A stretch of 64,000 nt of DNA from Edaphobacter acidisoli (GCF_014642855.1 NZ_BMJB01000003.1:1-64000); one strand, 5' to 3'; positions 8,540 through 17,815 are shown, counted from the first letter of the stretch. The notes: generated by a model not told the origin, from the letters alone. Numbers and translations are program-made.

Positions 8540-11500
8540 CAGAAACTCTCCCCAATACTGAAGAAGAAGTTGAAGTGCCCGGCCGCACCTACGTGCGGTG
8601 GATTGTTCGCAAAGTCATATATCACCGGGTAGATCGGTGGATTCAGGTTGTAGCTGAAGTCCAGCCGCACCGGGCCAACTGGCGTCTTATAGCGAGCGCC
8701 GATGCCAATGTCGTGGCTAAAGTAATTGAAGCTGCACGTGCCCACCTTGCCTGAATAGTCGTTGCACGTGTCGCGGTTCGGCTGGTGAAAACGCAGAAAC
8801 GACGGGAACATATCACCGGGATTCTGGAACACATTACCCATATCGTGAAACAGCACGAAGTTCACACTGCTGCCCACATACGGCAACGTAGGCGCGGGCA
8901 GGCGAAGCTCGGTCGTATTCACAAACACCGCCGTGCCTCCCACAGGAAAGCCCGTCTGCAGATCTCGTGGTCCGGCAAGGTTGATTCCAAACCCGCGCAG
9001 CGAGTTCGCGCCGCCCGCATACAAACGCTCCGGCAATGGCACCGCGCTGCAGCTTGGATTCGTCGTCAGCAATATCCCCGCGCACGCCGCATTGCCAATG
9101 TTCGGATTCGGCCCCCACGGATGTTCATATCCAATCCGCGTATTGCGCGCTAGAACATACTTCTCTTTCCCAAACTGATAATAGGTCGAATTAGAACCAT
9201 CCACCTTCCAGAAGTCCGCCTGCGACCCGAACTTCGACGACGCAACAAACGCCTGGATTGTCGAGTACGTTCCCTTCACCGCATCCAGCGGCCCGGGCGA
9301 CCGCGTATCGTGGAACCACGTAATTCCCGGCCCGCCGACACGCACCGGCTGCGACTGCAGCGGAATCAGATCAGCCGACACCTGCAAGCTGTTCACCTTC
9401 ACTCTTCTGTACTGAAAATCGTAGATGAACGTGTCCTTCCGCTCCGGCTTCTGAGTCAGTCTGACGTCACCCTGCAGCGTCGATGACGTAAACGTCGTAA
9501 TGTCCTGAATATTCGAGTAACCACCCGAAACCGCTCCTGACCATTTCTTGCTGCTCAAAAAATGCGGATTCTGGAACGTCAGGATCGCCACCTGCTCCAG
9601 CAGGCCAAACGCCGAGTGCAGCGTGAGCGTGTCCTCCGTGCCGCGCAGATTGATCCTCGACACATCCAGCGACACCCGCGGGCTCACGCCGACCTTGCCT
9701 TCCTGCGTGATATTGCAAGGGTTCAGCCCGAGTTGAATACACGAAGCCTCTGAGATCATGCCCTGTGACGGCGTTCCGGTCTGCGCCTCAATGCCGAAAC
9801 CATACGTCACATTCCATCGCTTCGCCTCCGACAGTTGCAACAGCACATTCTTCGCCGGATCGTCTCCCGTAGGGTTCTGCACTGCGGCCACCACTTCGTT
9901 GAACAGCGCAATGCCATAGAGATTCCGCTGCGTCTCCAGCAACGCCGACTGGTTCAGCGGCTCGCTCGGATGCACCAGGATCTGCTGCTGAACGACCGCT
10001 GGCTTCGTCTTCTCCACGCCCGACAGCAGCACCTTATCCACAAACACCTGCTGGCCTTCCGTCACATTCAGCGAAACATCCGTCTTGTCAGGATTGTTCT
10101 GCTCCTTCTGCTGCGCAATCTCCACCTTCACCTGGTCGAAGCCCTTGCTCAGGTAGTACTGCAGCACCGTATCGCGGTCGCCCGAAAGCGTCACCAGCGA
10201 AAACGGCTGTCCTGGCTGCGCATTCAGCAAACCGCGCACATCCGCCATCCGTGCCGCCGCAACGCCCATCACATCGACTTTGCCAAACTTCTGCTGCGGC
10301 CCCTCCGAGATGTTGTATGTCACTCGAATCTGCGCCTCCTTCAGAGGCTTGCCGTTGGCCGAGTCATCCTTGTCCTGAATCTTCGTCGTCACCTTCGCTT
10401 CATCGAAACCATTCGCACGATACAACGCCTGGATCGAGTTCACGTCCGCGCTCACCAAAGAAGGGCTGTACTGTCCGCTCGGCCGATACAGGTTTCCTCT
10501 AATCACCCTCATACGTTCGCGCAATATATCGTCGGTAAAGTATTTGTTACCGACAATATTTACCTCGATGACCTTGTGCTTCACGCCGCGGTCCACTGTG
10601 AACACAACACGCTCGGCCCCTGTACCCTGACCAACCACCCGCACATCGACCGACACGTCGAAATATCCCTGCTGCTGCAGAAAATCGCGCAGGTTGTGCA
10701 CACCCTCATTCAGCAGGTCATTGTCGATTGCGCCTTCCTCGAAGATCGGCACCAGCACGCGCAGCTTGCTTGTCTTGATCTTCGCGCCCTCAACCAGCAC
10801 CTTCACCTTAGGCCCCTGACTCACGTGAAAGTCATAATCCAGTCGGTTCTTCGTCGCATCATACGTCTGCTTCTGCAGCGTCACCGTAGCCTCAAGGTGA
10901 TCGTTCTTCTGATACTGCGCCCTCAGCCGTGTGAGTGCATTGCTCGTCGTTTCGCGCGTTACCTTGCTGCCTTCCTTCAGCTTTCCCCTCTTGCGGAACT
11001 CCGCAATCGTCATACCGACATCAGTGCCTTCCACCGTCACTGTCCCAATCCGCGCCTGGGCTCCGAGTGTAACCGTGTAGGTTACATTCACCTGGTTATT
11101 CACCGCGTCGATATCCGATGCCGCCGACACCTTCGACTCGTAATACCCCTGCTGCTGCAACATCTGCTGCAAGCCTTCTGTCCCAGCAGCAATATCGCCG
11201 TCCTCGAACGCACGGCCCGCAGAGAGCTTCGTCGCAAACGAAAGCACAGAGATCAGCCGCTCGCTCTTCACTCCCTCAATCGTCACGCGCCCGACAAAGT
11301 ACCTCGGCACGCCCGCGAAGATCAGCGTCGCATGATCTCCCTGCCTCACCCCACGCACCGAGATGTCCCTGTACCGGCCGCTTGCAAACAACCGCCGCAC
11401 ACTCGCGCGAACATTCTGAGGCTCCAGCGGCGCGCCGGTCTTCTGCTCCAGTTCATTCGGCAAATCGTCCGTCTTGTCGAAGGTCACACCCTCAAACTCA

Positions 11501-11721
11501 ATCCTGTCGACGTAGAGCCCCTTCCATTGCCAGACCGTTGCCGCCGACGCGCCAGCCGTATCTGCCTGTTGAGGCTGCGCCGTGTTCGCGCCAGTCGCCA
11601 CGGCAGGGGCCTGCGCCGCCACGCACGCTACCCCCAATACGCCCAAGGCAACGAGCCAGCCCGCGACCCATCTCAGCGAATTCGCTCGACCTCTTTCCAT
11701 CCGGCGCAAAAAACCACCCAT
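8539..11721 (-). CDS. bamA: Omp85 outer-membrane assembly protein (BamA-like) with seven POTRA repeats
   Basis: A 1060-residue protein with a signal peptide (about 17-40), a Gln/Ala-rich linker, then seven repeat openings of the form V..(V/I)..G at about 70, 145, 222, 310, 385, 485 and 575, each matching a POTRA domain. A 16-strand-type barrel follows from about 665 and ends in Phe (FFFSIGESF), the C-terminal signal for outer-membrane insertion. BamA usually has five POTRA and TamA three, so this is longer than either. AGGAAA precedes ATG 11721. It is followed by the surA-like and tamB genes, so a TamA-like role is also possible. Confidence 0.9.
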   Translation of the reverse strand: MGGFLRRMERGRANSLRWVAGWLVALGVLGVACVAAQAPAVATGANTAQPQQADTAGASAATVWQWKGLYVDRIEFEGVTFDKTDDLPNELEQKTGAPLEPQNVRASVRRLFASGRYRDISVRGVRQGDHATLIFAGVPRYFVGRVTIEGVKSERLISVLSFATKLSAGRAFEDGDIAAGTEGLQQMLQQQGYYESKVSAASDIDAVNNQVNVTYTVTLGAQARIGTVTVEGTDVGMTIAEFRKRGKLKEGSKVTRETTSNALTRLRAQYQKNDHLEATVTLQKQTYDATKNRLDYDFHVSQGPKVKVLVEGAKIKTSKLRVLVPIFEEGAIDNDLLNEGVHNLRDFLQQQGYFDVSVDVRVVGQGTGAERVVFTVDRGVKHKVIEVNIVGNKYFTDDILRERMRVIRGNLYRPSGQYSPSLVSADVNSIQALYRANGFDEAKVTTKIQDKDDSANGKPLKEAQIRVTYNISEGPQQKFGKVDVMGVAAARMADVRGLLNAQPGQPFSLVTLSGDRDTVLQYYLSKGFDQVKVEIAQQKEQNNPDKTDVSLNVTEGQQVFVDKVLLSGVEKTKPAVVQQQILVHPSEPLNQSALLETQRNLYGIALFNEVVAAVQNPTGDDPAKNVLLQLSEAKRWNVTYGFGIEAQTGTPSQGMISEASCIQLGLNPCNITQEGKVGVSPRVSLDVSRINLRGTEDTLTLHSAFGLLEQVAILTFQNPHFLSSKKWSGAVSGGYSNIQDITTFTSSTLQGDVRLTQKPERKDTFIYDFQYRRVKVNSLQVSADLIPLQSQPVRVGGPGITWFHDTRSPGPLDAVKGTYSTIQAFVASSKFGSQADFWKVDGSNSTYYQFGKEKYVLARNTRIGYEHPWGPNPNIGNAACAGILLTTNPSCSAVPLPERLYAGGANSLRGFGINLAGPRDLQTGFPVGGTAVFVNTTELRLPAPTLPYVGSSVNFVLFHDMGNVFQNPGDMFPSFLRFHQPNRDTCNDYSGKVGTCSFNYFSHDIGIGARYKTPVGPVRLDFSYNLNPPIYPVIYDFANNPPHVGAAGHFNFFFSIGESF

Positions 11722-11913
11722 CGTTTCCTGTAATTCGGTCCCGCTTCCTTGACAGTAGAAAAGCCATCGGCCAGCAAAAGAAAAAGCTCCGCGTCTCGCC
11801 CAAGCCTTTACTGCCTTTGGATGCCTCTACCAGCCATAGTGGACACGCCCGCCCGGCGCGCTTCCATCTTCTCTATACTACGGAAAGTGCGGCATTTTCA
11901 GCCGCAATCCATC

Positions 11914-13065
11914 ATGCCTCATCACCCGGCCACACACGTCGAAGATTCCCCGGCAAGCACCCAATCCGGTAACCAGCCCGGCCCCACCTCCCCCATCACC
12001 GACGCCGACCGTTACTCGCGCCAAATCCTCTTCCCCGGTATCGCTGAACAAGGCCAGCACCTGCTTCGCCAGTCACATGCCGCTGTCATCGGCTGCGGCG
12101 CAACCGGGGCCGCAGCGGCCTCCCTGCTTGCCCGCGCCGGCGTCGGCACACTCACCCTCATCGACCGTGACTTCGTCGAGCCCTCTAACCTCCAGCGACA
12201 GGTCCTCTTCGACGAGGCCGACGCCCTCGAATCACTCCCCAAGGCCGAAGCCGCCCGCCGCAAGATCGCCCTCTTCAACTCCGCCATCACCGTCAACGCG
12301 CACATCGACGACCTCGTCCCCGCAAACATCCACGCTCTGCTCGCCGGCGCAGACATCGTCCTCGACGCAACTGACAACTTCGAGACCCGCTACCTCATCA
12401 ACGACTACGCCGTCGAACAATCCAAACCCTGGATCTACGCCGCTGCCATCGGCGCCTACGCCGCCACCATGAACATCCTCCCGAAACCTTCGGCGACCGA
12501 ATCCCCTGCACCCTATACCCTTAACCCCACTACCCTCAACCCCACCGCCTGCCTCGCCTGCATCTTTCCCAAGCCCCCATCCGGCCCTGTCGAAACCTGC
12601 GACACCTCCGGCATCCTCTCAACCGCCGTCAACCTCGCAGCCTCCATCCAGGTCACCGAAGCCCTCAAATTCCTCACGCATCAGCCGCATCTGATGCGCC
12701 GCACACTGCTCTCCTTCGACCTCTGGTCAAGCGAGCGCAGCGAAATCAACGCCTCGAAGCCAAACCCATCCTGCACCGTCTGCGCCCGGCGCCAGTTCAC
12801 CCATCTCGCCGGCGAAGGCCGCCCGCACATCACGCTCTGCGGACGCAACTCCGTGCAGATTCACGAGCACCATCGTCCCGTCGACTTCGCCGCCATGCGC
12901 GACCGCCTCGCCCCCCATGGCCAGGTACGCTTCAACAATCTCCTGCTCCGCTTCGAGCGTCCACCCCACACCCTCACGCTCTTCAGCGACGGCCGCGCCA
13001 TCATCCAGGGCACCACCGACATTACTCTCGCGCGCTCACTCTACGCCCGATTCATCGGCTCCTGA
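11914..13065 (+). CDS. MoeB/ThiF-type E1-like adenylyltransferase
   Basis: This enzyme family adenylates the C-terminal Gly-Gly of a ubiquitin-like sulfur carrier (MoaD or ThiS). The 383-residue protein has the nucleotide site GCGATG (60-65), acidic D84 in LIDRDFVEPSNLQRQ, DATDNFETRYLINDY (151-165), the Zn pairs CLAC (213-216) and CTVC near 290, and C229 in ETCDTSG at the usual cysteine position. A C-terminal extension of about 80 residues is not a clear rhodanese domain. ATG 11914 was chosen because the upstream frame runs through a likely promoter. A GG-ending carrier-like protein lies 48 kb away (61426). Confidence 0.85.
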   Translation: MPHHPATHVEDSPASTQSGNQPGPTSPITDADRYSRQILFPGIAEQGQHLLRQSHAAVIGCGATGAAAASLLARAGVGTLTLIDRDFVEPSNLQRQVLFDEADALESLPKAEAARRKIALFNSAITVNAHIDDLVPANIHALLAGADIVLDATDNFETRYLINDYAVEQSKPWIYAAAIGAYAATMNILPKPSATESPAPYTLNPTTLNPTACLACIFPKPPSGPVETCDTSGILSTAVNLAASIQVTEALKFLTHQPHLMRRTLLSFDLWSSERSEINASKPNPSCTVCARRQFTHLAGEGRPHITLCGRNSVQIHEHHRPVDFAAMRDRLAPHGQVRFNNLLLRFERPPHTLTLFSDGRAIIQGTTDITLARSLYARFIGS

Positions 13066-13169
13066 AGTCCTTACTCCCACACAACCTTTATGCGCGCCGA
13101 CGCGTCTCAACTAATTGAAAATCAAGAAGAGACGACATTTGATTTAAACTAAAAGCCTAGTCAAAAAAA

Positions 13170-13175
13170 TATAAT
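13170..13175 (+). promoter_or_regulatory. Candidate -10 element upstream of the ECF sigma gene
   Basis: A perfect TATAAT follows an A-rich tract 35 bases before ATG 13211. No good -35 hexamer is seen at 16-18 bases, so this is only a suggestion. Confidence 0.35.
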
Positions 13176-13210
13176 TCCGCTGTCTTGGAACCAACACCGG
13201 AGTCTAACCC

Positions 13211-13897
13211 ATGGAGCTCCAGGGCCAACACATGACACAAATGCAGCCGACTAAATCTGGTCCCGCCATCTTTAAGCGGAACCCTCCCATCGCTGGAGAA
13301 TTCGATGCGATCGAGCGCGCGAAAAACGGCGACGCCGAAGCCTTCTCCAAGCTCTACGCCCTCCACAAACGCCGCGTCTACACCCTCTGCCTCCGCATGC
13401 TGGGCAATGTCTCCGAAGCCGAAGACATGACGCAGGAAGCCTTCCTGCATCTGTTCCGCAAGATCGGCAGCTTCCGCGGCGAAAGCGCTTTCTCTACATG
13501 GCTCCATCGCCTCACCGTCAATCTGGTCCTCATGCATCTGCGCAAAAAGGGGCTCAATCTCGTCTCGCTCGAAGAGACCATCAACCCGTCCGACGAAGAC
13601 ACGCCCAAGCGCGACTTCGGCAGCCGCGACATCCATCTTGCCGGCTCCGTCGACCGCGTCGCGCTCGAACGCGCCGTCGCGCTGCTCCCTCCCGGCTACC
13701 GTATGGTCTTCATCCTGCATGATGTCGAAGGCTTCGAGCACAACGAGATCGCCCAGATGCTCGAATGCTCCACCGGCAACAGCAAGAGCCAACTTCACAA
13801 AGCGCGCCTCCGGCTGCGCGAGATTCTTCGCGAAAGAGAAACCGGCGAACCCACTCCCCAGGCCGCCCAACCTGCCTTCAAGGAAGCGGCGCTATGA
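13211..13897 (+). CDS. ECF-family RNA polymerase sigma factor
   Basis: A 228-residue RpoE/SigW-like sigma factor. Region 2 (about 34-100) includes the core-binding segment [20 protein letters not shown] and the -10-binding part ending TWLHRLTVN. Region 4 (about 155-215) is a helix-turn-helix with [16 protein letters not shown] and [24 protein letters not shown] lies 8 bases before ATG 13211; internal ATG codons at 13232 and 13241 are alternatives. Its stop overlaps the next gene by four bases (ATGA), the usual sigma/anti-sigma arrangement, though that partner is atypical. Confidence 0.92.
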   Translation: MELQGQHMTQMQPTKSGPAIFKRNPPIAGEFDAIERAKNGDAEAFSKLYALHKRRVYTLCLRMLGNVSEAEDMTQEAFLHLFRKIGSFRGESAFSTWLHRLTVNLVLMHLRKKGLNLVSLEETINPSDEDTPKRDFGSRDIHLAGSVDRVALERAVALLPPGYRMVFILHDVEGFEHNEIAQMLECSTGNSKSQLHKARLRLREILRERETGEPTPQAAQPAFKEAAL

Positions 13898-14196
13898 GTG
13901 ACCCATCGTTCCCAAACTTCGACACCATGACCACTGCGGAATTTGAACAGTATCTACCCGACCTCTTCGCCGACAGCAACGGTAAGCTCAGCACGGACCC
14001 GCGTCTTCAGGCCTTTCTCAGCTGTCATCCAGACTGCGCCGCCCTCGTCCGCGACCTCGAAACCATCGCCGAGCACGCCAAAAGCCTCTTCGAACCGGAC
14101 TACGAACCCAGCGACGATGTCTGGACCAACATCCAGAGCAAGCTCCAGCAGGAAAACCCAGGCGACAACGATCTCCCGCTTGCCGCAAAATCATAG
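13894..14196 (+). CDS. Small acidic protein coupled to the ECF sigma factor (possible anti-sigma)
   Basis: A 100-residue acidic soluble protein. It starts at ATG 13894 inside the sigma gene's stop codon, so the two are translationally coupled. One stretch, [20 protein letters not shown], resembles the helix of zinc-type anti-sigma domains (with HPDCA), but the full His-x3-Cys-x2-Cys pattern is missing and there is no membrane segment. Position alone suggests a cytoplasmic regulator of the sigma factor; no family is recognised with confidence. Confidence 0.75.
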   Translation: MSDPSFPNFDTMTTAEFEQYLPDLFADSNGKLSTDPRLQAFLSCHPDCAALVRDLETIAEHAKSLFEPDYEPSDDVWTNIQSKLQQENPGDNDLPLAAKS

Positions 14197-14199
14197 ACC

Positions 14200-15300
14200 G
14201 TGATCCTGCGACCCGTGATCAAGCGAATCGCCGTTCGCAATCTGCTATCAGCCGCTCTGCTTTGCATCTGTGCGCTCTCCTCCCCCGCACAAGACTTCCG
14301 CGCCTATTCCAAAGCAGCCGTCGATTCCCTGCAACAGTGGTACACGCCCCAGACTGGCCTCTATAACACCACCGGCTGGTGGAACTCCGCCAACGCCATC
14401 ACCGCGCTCGCCAACTACAGCCGCATCGCCCACACAAAAAAATACCGGTCCATCTTCAAAAACACGCTGCACGCCGCACAGACCGGCCCCAAAGGCGCAC
14501 CCGGCTTCATCAACAGCTACTACGACGACGAAGGCTGGTGGGCACTCGCCTGGATCGACGCCTACGACCTCACTCACGATCGCCGTTATCTCCAGACCGC
14601 CGCGTCCATCTTCACCAACATGCAGTCCGGCTGGGACACCACAGCCTGCGGCGGAGGCGTCTGGTGGAAGAAGCCCAACCACGGCAAAAACGCCATCGAA
14701 AACGAGCTCTTCCTCGACGTCGCCGCCTCACTCGCCAACCGCGCACGCACTCCCGAGCAGCGCGCAGATTACCTCGCATGGGCGCAAAAAGAGTGGGCCT
14801 GGTTCCGCGCCTCCGGCATGATCAACTCCGACCACCTCATCAACGACGGCCTCAACTACCGCGACCCCGGCCACTGCACCAACAACGGCGGCAACACCTG
14901 GAGCTACAACCAGGGAGTCATCCTCGGCGCACTCACCGAATTAAACAAAGCCGCACCCGACCCAACCCTCCCCGCAACCGCCGAAGCCATCGCGCTCGCT
15001 GCAATCGACCACCTCACCGACGCAAACGGCATCCTCCACGAAACCAGCCCCGCCCACACCGGCGGAGACGTCCCGCAGTTCAAAGGCATCTTCAGCCGCA
15101 ACCTCATGCTCCTGAACGAAGCCTTCCCCAACCCGCGCTACCAGTCCTTCGCCCGCGCCAACGCCCAAAACCTCTGGACCAACGACCGCGACGCCGCCAA
15201 CCACTTCGGCTTCTACTGGGCCGGCCCATTCGACCTCGCCGACGCCTCACGCCAAAGCTCCGCCCTCGACGCCCTCAACGCCGCGGCCGCTCTTCACTAA
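14200..15300 (+). CDS. Secreted glycoside hydrolase family 76 protein (alpha-1,6-mannanase type)
   Basis: The 366-residue protein has a signal peptide ending near SSPAQ (about 12-31) and an alpha/alpha-barrel fold of the GH76 kind. The catalytic Asp pair is D109-D110 in INSYYDDEGWWALAWIDAYD, matching the family's DD motif. The family cuts alpha-1,6-mannan backbones, as in fungal cell walls, which would suit a soil organism. GTG 14200 lies three bases after the previous stop, so it is likely cotranscribed with the sigma factor and its partner. Confidence 0.85.
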   Translation: MILRPVIKRIAVRNLLSAALLCICALSSPAQDFRAYSKAAVDSLQQWYTPQTGLYNTTGWWNSANAITALANYSRIAHTKKYRSIFKNTLHAAQTGPKGAPGFINSYYDDEGWWALAWIDAYDLTHDRRYLQTAASIFTNMQSGWDTTACGGGVWWKKPNHGKNAIENELFLDVAASLANRARTPEQRADYLAWAQKEWAWFRASGMINSDHLINDGLNYRDPGHCTNNGGNTWSYNQGVILGALTELNKAAPDPTLPATAEAIALAAIDHLTDANGILHETSPAHTGGDVPQFKGIFSRNLMLLNEAFPNPRYQSFARANAQNLWTNDRDAANHFGFYWAGPFDLADASRQSSALDALNAAAALH

Positions 15301-15307
15301 AGCGCGT

Positions 15308-16810
15308 TCACTGCTTCGCCGCATGAATCCGCAAAATCACCCGCCGGTACGAAGTCAGCGAAGGCGTCCCATCGTCCATCACCGCCAGAATCACATGCGC
15401 CACGCCATCGCCCTTACAAGGTATCAACGGCAGCCACAGTGCATGACACGCTGAAGTCGCTGTCACCACCGCCTTCGCGCCATCGGCACCAGCAATCGAC
15501 ACCGACCCCAACTGCTCGCCCGCTCCTCCACCAGCCTCCGCATAGTGGAACCACCTGTAATGCAAAGTCTGCCCATCCGGATCACGGCTCGCACTCGCAT
15601 CGAGCGTCACAGTCTTGCCCACCTCAACATCCATCACAATCGGAGCAGTCCCACCCTCACCATTCACCTCAACCACAGGATTGTGGTTCGCATGCTTGAA
15701 GTCCTCCACCGTCCAACTCATCCGCGCCGCGAAGTCATGCTGAAACGCCTCGCGCCACCGCCATACCGTCGCCTGGTCCGACGTATCCATCTTCCCATCC
15801 ACACCCATCACCGTGTCCTGCGATGACGTCACACGTCCAAACTCATCCCCGCCCTGCGTCCATATCGGATGCGTCTCACCATAAGGCTGCCGATACACAT
15901 ACCGCCCGCCCCAACCACCCCAATCCGGCCTCCGATAAGCATTCAGCCCATTGTCAATCAGTCCCAGAAACGACGGCGTGTCCCCCTCCATAATGAACAT
16001 GAACCGCGGATACAGCTTCCCCAGCGGCCCAATGCGAATGTTCTTCTCCAGCCACTCATTCGTCACCGTCGTCAAGTCCGCGCCATCGCCATTGCGGTAG
16101 TAAACATCGCCGCTGATGCCCGTCCACGTCGCATACGCATACTCGCCACTCGTCGGCGTCGAAGGCTCGACGACATAAAACAAATCAGGAAACTCTCGCC
16201 GAATCCACGGCCCCGCATCATCCTGGTCCGAGATCGAATACACCCGCAGCTTCGCCACAAACTTCTCCACCGCATCCGCAGACCGCGTAGCCCGCACCTC
16301 CATCAGCGCCTCCGCCAGCGTATTCGCACCGCCCCAGATGCACACCCACACCGGACGGCTGTCATCCTTATCCACCGCGCGAATAATCGCCTTCGCCCCA
16401 TCGGAAGCCTTACCCACGCCGGTAGCAGCCATGCCATACGCAGGCTGTCCGGCAAAGACCTTCGCCAGCAAATCCTCTGCCTCAGGCCAGCCCTTCGCAT
16501 TCAGCATCAGGTTCGGCCTCACTTTGCCATAAGCATCAATCAACGCCCGCATCGTCTCCGGATGCGTCACCGTCTTCTGCCACGTCGAAGTCGCCGCAAT
16601 CATCGCCTGCACATCGAATTCATTCGAATACAGCAGGAACCGCACAAACGACATCTGATCGTCCGGCTCATTGCCGATATCGCTGATCACAATCACCCGC
16701 GGCTTACCCTGAAACTCATCCACATGCGTCGCAGGAAACGGAGCCGAAACCCCGGTCCCGCACGTAGCCGTCACCAACACCGCAACCCACACCCATCCCC
16801 AGACTCGCAA
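15308..16810 (-). CDS. Exported DUF1593 (nucleoside-hydrolase-like) protein
   Basis: The 500-residue protein has a signal peptide (about 5-23), a nucleoside-hydrolase-like domain with the Asp cluster SDIGNEPDDQMS (about 43-54), and a C-terminal Ig/PKD-like domain with VTLDASASRDPDGQTLHYRW. DUF1593 proteins are predicted polysaccharide- or nucleoside-directed hydrolases; no reaction can be assigned here. The start is TTG at 16810, supported by AAGGAGG five bases before it and the signal peptide immediately after. It converges with the GH76 gene (7-base gap). Confidence 0.85.
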   Translation of the reverse strand: MRVWGWVWVAVLVTATCGTGVSAPFPATHVDEFQGKPRVIVISDIGNEPDDQMSFVRFLLYSNEFDVQAMIAATSTWQKTVTHPETMRALIDAYGKVRPNLMLNAKGWPEAEDLLAKVFAGQPAYGMAATGVGKASDGAKAIIRAVDKDDSRPVWVCIWGGANTLAEALMEVRATRSADAVEKFVAKLRVYSISDQDDAGPWIRREFPDLFYVVEPSTPTSGEYAYATWTGISGDVYYRNGDGADLTTVTNEWLEKNIRIGPLGKLYPRFMFIMEGDTPSFLGLIDNGLNAYRRPDWGGWGGRYVYRQPYGETHPIWTQGGDEFGRVTSSQDTVMGVDGKMDTSDQATVWRWREAFQHDFAARMSWTVEDFKHANHNPVVEVNGEGGTAPIVMDVEVGKTVTLDASASRDPDGQTLHYRWFHYAEAGGGAGEQLGSVSIAGADGAKAVVTATSACHALWLPLIPCKGDGVAHVILAVMDDGTPSLTSYRRVILRIHAAKQ

Positions 16811-16945
16811 AGCCCCTCCTTAGCAACCCGATTCCAGACAACCGCCAATTATAGGGGCAACCCAAATCGTTTCAGCAATAGGCGTTCCGCGCTCCGGGAC
16901 AATGGCCGTAGAGTGTCTTCTCGTGGCCGTAGCTTCCTTTTCAGC

Positions 16946-17012
16946 TCCGTCATTCTGACCCTGAAACGAAGTGAAGGGGAAGAACCCCCGCATTTTGCTT
17001 GTATCAGCACAA
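16946..17012 (+). repeat. Acidobacterial-type intergenic repeat (copy 1)
   Basis: The gene-free stretch 16811-17163 holds a block starting GTCATTCTGACCCTG, then CGAAGTGAAGGGG and CGCATTTTGCTTG. A degenerate relative with the same order (GTCATCC, GCGAAGCGGGAGGA, TGCTTTTGCATTT) is at 26865-26905. The two imperfect halves can fold back on each other. The rest of the gap contains a TTGACA box (17078-17083) and the operator at 17100-17125. Confidence 0.5.
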
Positions 17013-17099
17013 ATCTTCGTCTTCGACCAAAGGGTGACAGCAAGCGAGGAAATTCTCGAAAATAGTTAAGCATCCACTTGACAATTAGATCATCCAAGG

Positions 17100-17125
17100 A
17101 TTAGTTAAGTATTTACTAAACTAAT
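17100..17125. promoter_or_regulatory. 12-2-12 palindrome, likely ArsR-family operator
   Basis: ATTAGTTAAGTA (17100-17111) and TACTAAACTAAT (17114-17125) are inverted repeats with 11 of 12 pairs matching around TT, the 12-2-12 spacing typical of ArsR/SmtB operators. A half-site, ATAGTTAAGCAT (about 17062), lies upstream of TTGACA (17078-17083). The downstream three-gene operon ends with an ArsR-type gene, so autoregulation is likely. Confidence 0.55.
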
Positions 17126-17163
17126 GGGCGCCCCCCACAACGCCCACCAATAAGGAGAACGCC

Positions 17164-17730
17164 ATGCGAAAGCTATTCGTCTTCAACCACGTCACCCTCG
17201 ACGGCTACTTCGTCAGCCACAACGGAGACTTCACCTGGGCCCGTAACACCATCGACGACCCCGAATACGCCGCATTCGAGGCCGAAAACGCCAAAGGCAC
17301 CGCCGAGCTCCTCTTCGGCCGCGTCACCTACGACCTCATGGCAAAGTACTGGCCCACCCCCATGGCCGCCCAGCAGGCCCCAACCGTCGCCGAAGGCCTG
17401 AACCGCATGCCAAAGATTGTCTTCTCGCGGACCCTCAACCACGCCTCCTGGGCCAACACCCGCGTCCTCAAAGGCGACCTCATCTCCGAAGTCCGCCGGC
17501 TCAAGAACGAGCCCGGCCCGGGCATCCTCATCATGGGCAGCGGCACCATCATCGCTCAGCTCGCCCCCGAAGGCCTCATCGACGAGTACCAGATGATGGT
17601 CGATCCCATCGCCCTCGGCAGCGGACGCTCCATGTTCGATGGCATCCCGCAAAAGCTGGCGCTCCGACAGACAAAATCCCGCACCTTCAAAAGCGGCAAG
17701 ACCTTTCTCTGCTACGAACCAGCAGCATGA
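17164..17730 (+). CDS. Dihydrofolate reductase-fold (RibD C-terminal) protein
   Basis: A 188-residue protein of the RibD C-terminal/YwjB-like family, beginning MRKLFVFNHVTLDGYFVSHNG, with the NADPH-binding block ILIMGSGTIIAQL (about 120-132) and the family segment LIDEYQMMVDPIALGSG. These are predicted NAD(P)H reductases with unknown substrates; true folate reduction is unlikely. AAGGAG precedes the ATG. It is first in an operon with an SRPBCC protein and an ArsR regulator, a common bacterial set. Confidence 0.88.
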   Translation: MRKLFVFNHVTLDGYFVSHNGDFTWARNTIDDPEYAAFEAENAKGTAELLFGRVTYDLMAKYWPTPMAAQQAPTVAEGLNRMPKIVFSRTLNHASWANTRVLKGDLISEVRRLKNEPGPGILIMGSGTIIAQLAPEGLIDEYQMMVDPIALGSGRSMFDGIPQKLALRQTKSRTFKSGKTFLCYEPAA

Positions 17731-17743
17731 GCCAATACCCTAA

Positions 17744-17777
17744 TTGCGTCCGGCCTAAACCTTGAGGCCGGACGCAA
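17744..17777. other. Perfect 13-bp hairpin between two operon genes
   Basis: TTGCGTCCGGCCT (17744-17756) and AGGCCGGACGCAA (17765-17777) pair fully around an 8-base loop. No T-run follows, so it is not a standard intrinsic terminator. It may stabilise or process mRNA between the reductase gene and the SRPBCC gene. Confidence 0.6.
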
Positions 17778-17815
17778 CCACCTGCTACGCTTCAGAAATT
17801 CCTGCGAGGACCCGC

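Noticed and set aside
9835..11733. 632-codon frame opposite the BamA-like gene
   Set aside because: Same reasons: Arg/His/Leu-rich antisense shadow and the coding strand is well supported by seven POTRA repeats.
11749..11754. TTGACA between the bamA-like and MoeB-like genes as a -35 box
   Set aside because: No -10-like hexamer at 16-18 bases on the plus strand.
11749..11913. 55-codon N-terminal extension of the MoeB/ThiF-type gene
   Set aside because: It runs through the probable promoter (TATACT at 11874-11879) and is low-quality Ser/Arg-rich sequence; family homology begins after ATG 11914.
17744..17777. Hairpin as an intrinsic terminator inside the ArsR operon
   Set aside because: Perfect stem but no T-run on either strand, so listed as a hairpin only.
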